This document shows, piece by piece, positions 53,347-61,083 of a stretch of DNA of 64,000 nt. Source of the DNA: Limnomonas spitsbergensis (lineage: Eukaryota > Chlorophyta > Chlorophyceae > Chlamydomonadales); the NCBI GenBank assembly GCA_037349105.1, contig JAYJMM010000054.1, positions 310,001 through 374,000 of the forward strand, written 5' to 3'. Each line of letters begins with the position of its first letter. Positions within the stretch are counted from its first letter, which is position 1. The position numbers were made by a program, and so were the translations under genes. A model generated the notes under the pieces. It saw nothing but the letters and a program-made list of their open reading frames with translations, was not told where the DNA came from and made no database searches.

Positions 53347-54997
53347 CCTTCCCGCAGGAAGCCAGCAAGCAAGATGGGTCAGTCTGATCCGCCCTCTTGA
53401 TGGTGGATAATGCGCGGACTAGGATCTGAATCCCCATGCGGTACGCAACACAGTCCCTCAAGCTTGTGATAACCTCAGCGAGGATCAGGCTGTGGTTCTC
53501 CCCCTCCTCAAGATCGTTGTGGAGAAACAGAGTGTGCAGAACCTTGTGGCCATGTACGTCCTTCACCTTTGTTGGAACACATGTCAGACACAAGTCAGAA
53601 ATCGTAACATTTACAACAAAAATGCGAATGCAAGTAAAGGCTGGTAGAGGAGGGCAAAGGCAAACAGAATAAGACACAAGGAAGCAATAGTAAAAGCAGG
53701 CAAGCAGAGTTACGCTACGTTGACAGGCCCATGGCCGGTGGCCTGAGCAGCAGGGATCCTTGCACCAGGCCCCCACGGCCAAAGGCCGCGGGGTACTTGA
53801 ATTGTTCCTGGAGCGTGCTAAATAATCCCTGGCAAGCAGAGGCATGAAATTTAACTTACCAAACCACCCACTGTGTCAATGTACCAACCATGGCGGCCCC
53901 TCGCCTTACAGAATTTCCAGCGTCTGACTTGCCCCTCAATGGCGCGCACAATGAGGAAGTGCCCATCCTCCAAGTTGACGACCAGCTGTGTGTCTCCATA
54001 CATGATCCTGCTGGCCTGGTCTTCCACCGGGGTGGCATTCATGTCCTGCTCTGCCAGCTCCTTTGACAGCAGAATCAGGGACAGCACGTCGTCTTTGTGG
54101 CGGATGAAACGCCGCTTGCGCTCCTCCGAGATGGCCTGCCTAAGGACTTGGGAAGAGGTGCCAACCAAGCTGGTTGTGTTGTCAAGCTGGTGCACAAGCG
54201 GCCGGGCACTGAGGCTGAGTGCATGCGCATAGGCTGGTGCTCTGCCTACCGCTGTGGTGACAGCTGCCTGGCGTGCTGCCCCAGAGAGTCTTCCTACCAC
54301 TCTCCCGCCTGAGGTGTGCTGGCAATCTCCGTTGAAGACCACGCGCAGCTCGCCTGGAGCATCGCGAGTTTGCATGAGCATGCATGCCCCGGGGCACCCG
54401 TTTTGCATCTGCACACAGCAGCTACAGAAGTACCACTGGGCATCCTCATGGACAGCTTTACCCAAGGCCTTCGTGCGGTTGGTTTCACTTGGCCTCTGGA
54501 TGAGGACTGCACGGCTTGACGGTTGTGGCCACCATTCTGGCCCTGCTGTCCATGCTGCCCTTGCTGTCTCTGAAGTCCCAGCTGGCACTGCTGACCCAGC
54601 TGCCAGCCCCGCTGTGTCTGCTGCCCCTGCAGCACTACCTGTCCCTGCTGCTCCAGCTGACCCGACATGGCCAAACGAGGCTAGTCTTGCAGATGTGGGC
54701 CAGAAAAGCTGGAAGTGAGCTGGCCAAAAGACATGAGGGCAGCGAAGAGGCTCTTCACTGCCTCCCTGGCGGCAACCTGAAGCCCGTCGTTGAGGCAGCG
54801 TCCAGAATTCTGGCATCCACGAACTTCTGATCAACTAGCTCGTCCGCTGTTTCTCCAGGCGGGATGCATCTTACCGAGCCCAGCGGTATGACGAAATTCT
54901 GGTTGCGCAAGGTTCTGACACTGCCGGCAGTAGACATGGGCTGATGCAGATGCGAGGCTAAGATGCCACTAAGCTCCTGGCTACTTTGCTCGTCCAT
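53347..54997 (-). pseudogene. Transposase-like gene, truncated at the satellite edge
   Basis: The best-supported part is two exons joined across an intron at 53567-53859. The donor is GTAAGT, two CTGAC branch-point candidates lie 17-31 bases before the acceptor, and the junction is in phase 0. The joined product reads WYIDTVGGL then VKDVHGHKVLHTLF and later LILAEVITS, resembling the region around the first catalytic Asp (D-x-T/S-G-G) of DDE transposases of MULE-like type. Upstream, about 54230-54420, a Cys/His cluster (CSCC, CPGAC, GDCQH) resembles the N-terminal zinc-binding domain of such proteins. A true ATG lies at 54997 (MDEQSSQELSGILASH), but the coding-like sequence then changes frame near 54790 (VAAREAVKSLFAALMSFG), meets TAG at 54681-54683, passes through a Gln-rich tract and changes frame again before about 54480. 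Unrecognised introns or frameshifts are both possible. The 3' end, including the other two catalytic acids, is missing where the satellite begins. Family assignment is by motif memory only. Confidence 0.55.
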
Positions 54998-55624
54998 CGT
55001 TATCCGGTGCGAAATCAGGTGGGCGCTAGCGATTAGCCTCAGGCTGCGGACCCCGATTTAACAGGATACCAAATTGCATAAGGGGAACACGATTCTGCGA
55101 TATAAAAAGTTGTGAGACGTTGTGAGACTCAGCGATCTGTACCTTTCATTCCTGGCGATTTCATACCTGGCGTTCTTGACAGGGGGCAGCTTCCCTGTCG
55201 TAAGGTTGCTCCGGGTACCCTGACTTACAGGTTTTAACAAAGACGTCCACATATGAAGCAGTTCAGGCTTTCGACTTGCATTGTTCGGACTTCCTGTTAC
55301 AATGAGGTCTCACGACCGCACCAAGCGTTCGCTGCTAGCCAAGTCATCTAAATGAAGTCACTTCAAAAGAACTCCGTTCATACCTGGGCAGACCCACCGA
55401 TATAAAGCCCCCCCCCTCCATAATCGTAGATAGAGCCGGGGCCCATAACCACCATTACACGCTGTGGTCTTGCGCTTTAAAGGAGACGATCAACAATCGA
55501 CGTACTGCTCGCATATTCCTTTTGCTCACCCGCACCTATCCTCAGTCTCAACAACCTCATCTTCTCATTATTATCATCCCGTGCTCTGCCTAGACTGAGA
55601 TCTTGAAACGCACCCCCGGGGACC
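54998..55624. other. Intergenic region between divergent genes
   Basis: Lies between the minus-strand ATG at 54997 and the plus-strand ATG at 55625, so it should hold both promoters. TATA-like strings occur at 55101 (TATAAAAAG) and 55401 (TATAAAG), the latter followed by a nine-base C run. No convincing coding sequence was seen. Confidence 0.6.
55400..55407 (+). promoter_or_regulatory. TATA-like element upstream of the F-box gene
   Basis: ATATAAAG about 220 bases before the ATG at 55625. Position and orientation suit a core promoter if transcription starts near 55430. This is composition-based only, and no transcript evidence is available. Confidence 0.3.
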
Positions 55625-57320
55625 ATGGCCAACGCAAGCGACGACGTCCTTGCAATTGTGGCAGATCGGGTCAGCGTACCAGGCTTGCTGAACATGGCTT
55701 TGACATGCAAGGGATGGAGACGCGTCGCAGGAAAAGTCCAGCTGTGGCGGAGCGCGGTCCTCTCAGGCAATGAGGCCGTCGCCAGCTTGCGTCGCCTGCA
55801 AGAGGCCGGCGTGGCACCGCCTGATGGTGCGGCTCTGGCAGGCCCAGAAAGGGTCTCAGCTGTTTCCCGAATTCCCCCTCAGCTAGTCCCCATAACCATA
55901 CTGTTGGGCCGCTCAACATGGACCAGGCCTTTAGTTTATAAGACCCAGCAGTATAACTGGCCACACCCAATCACTGCAGACTGCAGTCACTGCCTGGTAA
56001 ACACTTCCGTGACATTGAGTGTTCCCTTGAGTCTGCAATCGGTAATGTCAGCAGACAACCTTAATGTACTTGCCCCATGGCTGCTTGAGGCCTGATGGCG
56101 GACCCCAACGGCCAACCTTGACCAGACTCTGGCCAGGGGCCTAATCTGCGATTCTGCATGTCTGGCCATTCTTGAGGTCTATAACATAAAATGAAGCTGG
56201 ACTTCTGTACATAAACTCTGGTCGAGCCTGTGCCATTATTTTGCTTGAGTCAACAGCAGGCTAAAATGCAGATGACCTTAGCTGGACTTGCACACGGAAT
56301 TTGACTATCGTAATGCACAACACTGCCCTGCACTGCACCGCACTGCACCGCATTATGACCCCGCTTCCTAACGTATATCATGTGTGTTTTATATCCATAC
56401 AATATCCATATTCCATTTTGAAAAACAAAACAGGTGTAGCTGGGGAGGAGTTGTGGCGGCTGGCTGTGGTCACAAGCAACAGCAATGTCATGCACCAGCT
56501 GCGGCAGGCAGGCGTGCCGCCGCCGCAAGGTGCTGCTAGGGAGGAGCTGTGGCGCCTGGCTGTGGTAGGAAGGAATTTTACCGTCGTGCTTCGGCTGCGG
56601 GAAGCAGGCGTTCAGCCACCGCAAGGAGCAGCTGGCGAGGATCTGTGGCGGCTGGCTGTGATCGCAAGAACATCTGGCGTGATTTACGAGCTGCAGCAGG
56701 CAGGCGTGCAGCCGCCGCCAGGTGCAGTTGGGGAGGATCTGTGGCGGCTGGCTGTGGTCGCTAGCAACAGCACCATCATGTACCAGCTGCGGCAGGTAGG
56801 CGTGCAGCCGCCGCAAGGTGCAGTTGGGGAGGATCTGTGGCGCCTGGCTGTGGTCGCCAGCGACAGTAACATCGTGTTTCAGCTGCGGGAGGCAGGCGTG
56901 CAGCCGCCGCAAGGTGCAGTTGGGGAGGATCTGTGGCGGCTGGCTGTGGTCGCCAGCAACAGTAACATCATGTTTCAGCTGCGGGAGGCAGGCGTGCAGC
57001 CGCCGCAAGGTGCAGTATGGGAGGATCTGTGGCGGCTGGCTGTGGTCGCCAGCAACAGTAACATAATGTTTCAGCTGCGGGAGGCAGGCGTGCAGCCGCC
57101 GCAAGGTGCAGTTGGGGAGGATCTGTGGCGGCTGGCTGTGGTCGCCAGCAACAGTAACATCATGTTTCAGCTGCGGGAGGCAGGCGTGCAGCCGCCGCAA
57201 GGTACAGCTGGCGAGGATCTGTGGCAGCAGGCTGTGTTAACAGGCAACAGTAATGTCGTGTCTCAGCTACGACAGACAGGCTTGCAACCGCCGCAAGGTG
57301 CAGCTGGGGAGGAGCTGTGA
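55625..57320 (+). CDS. F-box protein with 32-residue tandem repeats (two exons)
   Basis: Exon 1 is 55625-55826 and exon 2 is 56434-57320, giving 362 residues. The ATG has a good context (GGGACCATGG). Residues about 5-42 fit an F-box: SDDVLAIVADRV, then LLNMALTCKGWRRV and LWR. F-box domains bind Skp1 in SCF ubiquitin ligases, so a substrate-adaptor role is inferred. The LWR ending of the F-box is also the start of the first repeat. Splicing with donor GTGCGG and acceptor ACAG rebuilds a repeat exactly (PPDG then VAGEELWRLAVV). The repeat is 32 residues (96 bp), of the form EDLWRLAVVASNSNI followed by a stretch ending QLREAGVQPP, vaguely ankyrin-like (ankyrin is 33). Nine full repeats start at 56445, 56541 and so on to 57213; those at 56829-57212 are almost identical in DNA. 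The tenth is cut by TGA at 57318 where all others have TGG. The frame then continues to TAG at 57426. It may be a functional shorter protein or an early pseudogene. A TGTAA string at 57961 is a possible but distant polyadenylation signal. Confidence 0.72.
55827..56433 (+). other. Intron of the F-box gene (607 bp)
   Basis: Begins GTGCGG and ends AAAACAG. Support comes from the protein repeat that is restored exactly on splicing, not from a strong pyrimidine tract, which is absent (the end is A-rich). No gene was recognised inside. A run of near-identical CACTGCACCG units lies at about 56326-56352. Confidence 0.65.
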
Positions 57321-57428
57321 CGGCTGGCTGTGGTCGCAAGGGGCAACAACGTCATGCACCAGTTGCGGCAGGCAGGCGTGCAGCCGCCGCAAGGTGCAGT
57401 TGGGGAGGAGCTGTCTGCTGCTGTGTAG
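57321..57428 (+). pseudogene. Orphaned tenth repeat of the F-box gene
   Basis: Directly continues the frame after the TGA at 57318-57320: RLAVVARGNNVMHQLRQ and the usual AGVQPPQGAVGEEL, then SAAV and TAG at 57426. The clean continuation shows that the ancestral protein was 35 residues longer and that the TGA is a recent change, or else is read through. Confidence 0.65.
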
Positions 57429-58614
57429 CAGCATACCTCTGCCCCAAGGTTTGCCCCCGCCCTAGCCCCCCGCCCCTCGAGCTCGAAAATCAGCCTGGCT
57501 GCTTGGTGGGAATAGAGGCGCTTCTGCCCCCTAGCCGACTCAAGGGCGGCATTAGCCGACTCAAGGGCGGCATTGGCGGACTCAAGGGCGGCATAAGCGG
57601 ACTCAAGGGATGGGCCCAAACGACCGTACTGGGTAACCCTGGGTCACTCAAGGCACATCGGAAGTCGCCAAGTCGGCCACTCAATAATTTGGTAGAAGCG
57701 ATTTCTTCTCATTCCTTCGCTTTCTCCAGATTCCTTTGGCCGCGCCCGAGCCCTGGTTATGCCCCGCCTGCTTTACACTCTTCATCGCTTGTTCCGTTCA
57801 AGTTGTACTTTGTCAGCGCTTGTTTTTTTTATCAAAAACAAAAAAAATTAAATTAATATACCACTATGAAAAGACATCTGAACTACGGTACTAGCGATCC
57901 GGGATGCCGCACCACTGGTGGGCTTACACTCTTTGGATATACGATCCAGGGTAAGCTATATGTAAAAGCTGTGCCAGTGGCCCAGCCCGCGAGTGACGCG
58001 TGAGGCTTGTGATTGGCGTTGTGCACACATGAATGTTTGGACATGAATATGTGTCCAACAGACTGGCGAATGCCTGGTGCGACTCTGTCAACGAAGCGTG
58101 CATGTCTGAGACTGAATATGCGTCTATGCATGGCTATTGCCCTCAAGCCTTGGCTGCTGCTCTGTTTGCGGTTCGTGTTTGTAGAGTTCTGGCTAATCGA
58201 AACCCTGCATTAAAATTAATGTGATGCCCCGCTGGACTGTAAAACCTTCACAACAGCTTCACAGGGTTGTGGCTAAACCAAACCCATACAGTCATGTTCT
58301 GTACTTCTGTTCACCAGCTGTGCATGTCAAACATGACATGGCATCTGCTTCTTTGTTGCGCAAGCTGCTGGGTGCCAGACTGGAATCGATACTGTGCACG
58401 CAGCAGCCAGATACTTTGCTTACATAATACAGTAGCGCACCACAATGGTCAGCCTCGATCGGTATTCGGTACTGGCCAAATTGTTAGCTTGTGTTTAAGA
58501 TTTTGAGCAGGGCCCAAAGGTGTAGCTTCATTGACCTACTAGCTAGTGTGGAAGTTCTTATGTAAGACGTGGCAGATATCGATGTGGCGTAGAGGCTGGA
58601 ACTTCCTTCTCCAG
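57429..58614. other. No gene recognised; low-complexity tracts
   Basis: Holds a 21-bp tandem repeat (57533-57610), C-rich stretches at about 57445-57480 and an AT-rich tract at about 57820-57862 with long T and A runs. Short open frames on both strands have no recognisable motif or splice context. Confidence 0.5.
57533..57610. repeat. 21-bp tandem repeat, about four copies
   Basis: Units start at 57533, 57554, 57575 and 57596. The first two are identical (AGCCGACTCAAGGGCGGCAT plus T); the third and fourth carry substitutions (CGGACTC) and the fourth is truncated. A short minisatellite unrelated to the main array. Confidence 0.85.
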
Positions 58615-58667
58615 CCTTTTGTCTGTCCCTTCACGAGGATGTCATCACGACGCACAACGCTCATGGG
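58615..58667 (+). other. Isolated exon-like fragment
   Basis: A 53-base stretch between a pyrimidine-rich CTTCTCCAG acceptor and a GGTAAGAT donor. The open reading is FCLSLHEDVITTHNAHG. Its phase does not match the next exon-like piece at 59618, so no gene model can be built. It may be a chance splice pair. Confidence 0.2.
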
Positions 58668-59617
58668 GTAAGATTGGTACCCGTCAAGTGGATGGTACAC
58701 TGCTCAGGTGAGGAGACGGGGGGATGTCAGGTGGCTGAATCTGCTTCTATTGCGCACCGTATGGCCCCTTTGTGTATCACCCCCTTGACCTGGCCTTATT
58801 GCATAAACCTTATCAAGTGGAACCGCGGGTGCCCAACATAGAAGATGGGGGCAGGTAACAATAGGCAAAAGGGGATTGGAGAAAAAGAAAGGAACACAAA
58901 GGAGAAGGAAAATGCCCCCCTCCCCCAAAGGAAAGGCAGTTTGAAGGTTCCCCGCCCCTGTAGAGTCATGTCCCGCAGGACATGCAGGTATGATGCACTC
59001 CTCACCGTGTTCCCTGATCGCTTGGCCGAGAGAAGCAAGGCTTCCTTCCGCCCGATCGAGATGATGATGAGGAGCCACTAAGGGATTCCATACGAATTTA
59101 GCCGTTGTGCTTATTTCGCGTTCTTACCAGACAGGCCAGAGGATCTCAATTCAGTGAATTTCCTTAAATATCATCAGGATCATTCCAGATCGCGATCACT
59201 CGGATTTATAGCTGTTTTGCAAGGGCACCCTAGACTGCTCCCCTTCTAGCGACCAAGAAAACATTTCCGGGCTTACAGCTTCAGAGTCCCCTTTACTTGG
59301 GCCAACGACTAAGTGAAACGCTCCAAAACTCAAAAAATGCTCTGAATTTTAGTTTAAATAAATAGATCAAAATTATACATGATCAGTGCCAGCAGATTTT
59401 TTTTTCAGTACAAGATTTTGTATGGTACTGACCGTACCAAATCTTGTATCGGAAGACCTTTCAGATCTCCTTTAGATCTCCTCCATTGTATTGGCTGCAG
59501 GGCACCAGCATTTAAGGCCATGACAGGATTTCGGATTAGGACCAACCTGTTTTAGAGAGGGTTCCCCCTTGGGGGCATCACTGTCCTACTCTAAATTACA
59601 TCTCCATGTGCTTGCAG
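58668..59617. other. Uncharacterised stretch with AT-rich segment and hairpin
   Basis: Open frames exist on both strands around 58704-59081 (plus-strand reading ending LAERSKASFRPIEMMMRSH; minus-strand reading with SLASLGQAIREHGEECIIP), and I cannot choose between them. From about 59100 to 59480 the DNA is AT-richer and contains an inverted repeat at 59409-59448. No gene is called. Confidence 0.4.
59409..59448. repeat. Imperfect inverted repeat (hairpin)
   Basis: Left arm starting TACAAGATTT at 59409 pairs with AAATCTTGTA ending at 59448, extending imperfectly through GTAtGGT/CGTACC around a short central loop. It could be a transposon end remnant or a terminator-like hairpin. Confidence 0.6.
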
Positions 59618-59671
59618 CATATTGGACGATCTGGCGGCAGCTGATGTGCCACTGGACCAGAACAAGCCAGG
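59618..59671 (+). other. Exon-like fragment with strong splice borders
   Basis: Bounded by CTTGCAG and GTGAGT. The open reading ILDDLAAADVPLDQNKPG is acidic and protein-like. It could be an exon of the gene fragment at about 60225-60779, but the phases I can assign do not join cleanly. Confidence 0.3.
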
Positions 59672-60224
59672 GTGAGTCAGGGGGGAATCAGAAAATTCCA
59701 AAGTGTGCACCAGTCCTCCTTTGAATCGCTGACTGGTGGCCGCCACTGAGCCGATCTGGAACAAACCTTGATGACGGGCGGGCTCATGGCTGGTGGCAGG
59801 TGGCCCATGTAGAAGGGCTTGCTCAGGGGGCTTGTCAAACCAAGCCTTGACGTCCCTTGGCCGTGTTATAGCTGAATTGTAGCTGTAATGTGGCTGAAGC
59901 ACCCTGAAATAAGAAGTGGTAACACCCGTTGCTGACAAATACCGGTAGTAGAAGACGGTGCATTTTTTAATTCCTCAAGCCTTCTTCTACTTCTTCCTTG
60001 AGGACTAATTCCGGATGTAAATTGTGAAGGCGTGAATGTTCCATATTTCCATTACGGTACTCTTGTTTTGCTCTGTTTAGGGAGAGGTGAAAATGCTGCC
60101 CATGCCCAGTACATTGCTCCTTGCGTGTATGTGCATGCTCGTGTGCAAGCTGGTGCCTGGAAAGCATTGACACCTTTTGGTCCCTGCCGATCCTGGGGAT
60201 CACACTCTCGAAACGATCCACGAG
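59672..60224. other. No gene recognised; possible intron
   Basis: Lies between an exon-like piece ending in GTGAGT and a coding-like exon. Contains an acceptor-like TTTGCTCTGTTTAG at about 60067-60080, but the frame downstream of it is closed by TGA at 60168. Confidence 0.35.
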
Positions 60225-60779
60225 ATATCCTTGATGGATGCGGAGACAGCTGAAGACAAGCTGCGCCTCTTGAAGATTGGCATCGGCCGCGCCGAGGAGA
60301 CGTTGCTCACAATTCAAGATCTTGAGCGAGCCTACGTCGGTACCCACGTGGCCAACCTCTTCATGGCCTTGGCGCAGCCCTTGGTGCAGGCCATGAAGGC
60401 GACCCAGAGGACAATTGTGGAAAGCGTGAATGTCCTGCGTGACTCGGTGAGTCCAGTCCGCTTGTCTTTGGCACACGGAGGGCATGTGGGTTGAGGTTCA
60501 GGTGCATCCCTGGGCCATGCAGCGCTTTCGATTGCGTCATGGAGAGTGTCCATAAGTCCCACCTCGCTAGCAAACAATACACTGAAGCTTCCCTTGTGGA
60601 TCAGACATGTGGCTTGTAGAGAGTATGCCACCTCTTGTGTTTGCCCTTGTGTGCCATGGCAGGTGCATCAACAGCTGAACGTTCCCGACAAGATGAAGAT
60701 CGACCTGACCCAGGCACCAACACACGGCAGGGGAGGAACTTTTCTACGATGGAGAGCCAACCGACAAAGCCGCGAATAA
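60225..60779 (+). CDS. Unrecognised two-exon gene fragment
   Basis: Exon about 60225-60445 reads ISLMDAETAEDKLRLLKIG, then RAEETLLTIQDLERAYVG and, further on, TIVESVNVLRDS, an amphipathic helix-rich sequence. It ends at a perfect GTGAGT donor. A pyrimidine/TG-rich intron follows, to GGCAG at 60660. The next exon continues in phase 0 as VHQQLNVPDKMKIDLTQAP and stops at TAA (60777-60779). The 5' limit is uncertain: an ATG lies at 60234 and the only AG acceptor after the in-frame TGA at 60168 is at 60223-60224. I do not recognise the family. The opposite strand is also open here, but without matching splice sites. Confidence 0.4.
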
Positions 60780-60785
60780 TTCCTC

Positions 60786-61076
60786 TTATTGGTGCGTCCC
60801 ATACTTCATTCCCAGGGCGGAGCCCCTGGGAGCTTGGGGCTGCGGGAAGGGGGCAGGGGGGGAAGTAAACAATAAGCTGTCCGTGTGGTCTCGGATCGGG
60901 ATGAGCCGGGTGTCGTCGGCGACGTCCGAGCTGTCCACGTTGGACCGCTGCAGTGCCTTGATGCACATCTTGGGAATGTATGCAAACGTGGCGGTGCCGA
61001 ATTTCAGCTGCTTCATGCGCATGGGGTTGTCGATCGTAGCCTCGTACACAGAACACTTCAGTTCGGTGTTCTGGTC
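60786..61076 (-). CDS. Unrecognised coding fragment abutting the right satellite edge
   Basis: On the minus strand, ATTGCAG (61083-61077) is immediately followed by a protein-like reading: DQNTELKCSVYEATIDNP, then MRMKQLKFGTATFAYIPKMC and NVDSSDVADDTRLIPIRDH. The convincing part ends near 60871; beyond it the frame enters a C/T-rich tract and stops at 60786. A weak GTTTAC donor sits at 60870, which would leave only a very short intron to CCCGCAG at 60840. Upstream exons, if any, would have to lie within or beyond the satellite. No family was recognised. Confidence 0.4.
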   Translation of the reverse strand, partial: DQNTELKCSVYEATIDNPMRMKQLKFGTATFAYIPKMCIKALQRSNVDSSDVADDTRLIPIRDHTDSLLFTSPPAPFPQPQAPRGSALGMKYGTHQ

Positions 61077-61083
61077 CTGCAAT

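Larger units (their letters stand above)
53347..61083. other. Non-satellite island interrupting the array
   Basis: Satellite sequence stops after CCAGCCTTGCCC at 53346 and resumes with CTCCAGCCTTGCCC at 61084. Between them the DNA is of mixed composition with real gene signals. The 14-base string CTCCAGCCTTGCCC lies at both edges (53333-53346 and 61084-61097). Because it belongs to the 34-bp unit it cannot by itself be called a target-site duplication. Coding fragments at both edges are cut by the satellite, suggesting that the island is a remnant of a larger gene-bearing region or a composite insertion. Confidence 0.9.

Noticed and set aside
53347..53400. Plus-strand exon starting after CCCGCAG at 53357
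   Set aside because: The acceptor-like tract is good, but every frame closes within about 60 bases, and the minus-strand exon explains the coding signal here.
56250..57200. Minus-strand 316-codon open frame opposite the F-box repeats
   Set aside because: Mirror image of the 96-bp coding repeat (Leu/His/Pro-rich, e.g. LHACLPQL). The plus strand has the F-box, the start and the matching splice junction.
57883..58506. Short open frames at 57883-58506
   Set aside because: Overlapping on both strands, no motifs, no splice borders; consistent with chance.
59967..60485. Minus-strand 172-codon open frame opposite the 60225-60779 gene
   Set aside because: His/Gln-rich with no motif or splice signals, whereas the plus strand has GTGAGT and an in-phase acceptor.
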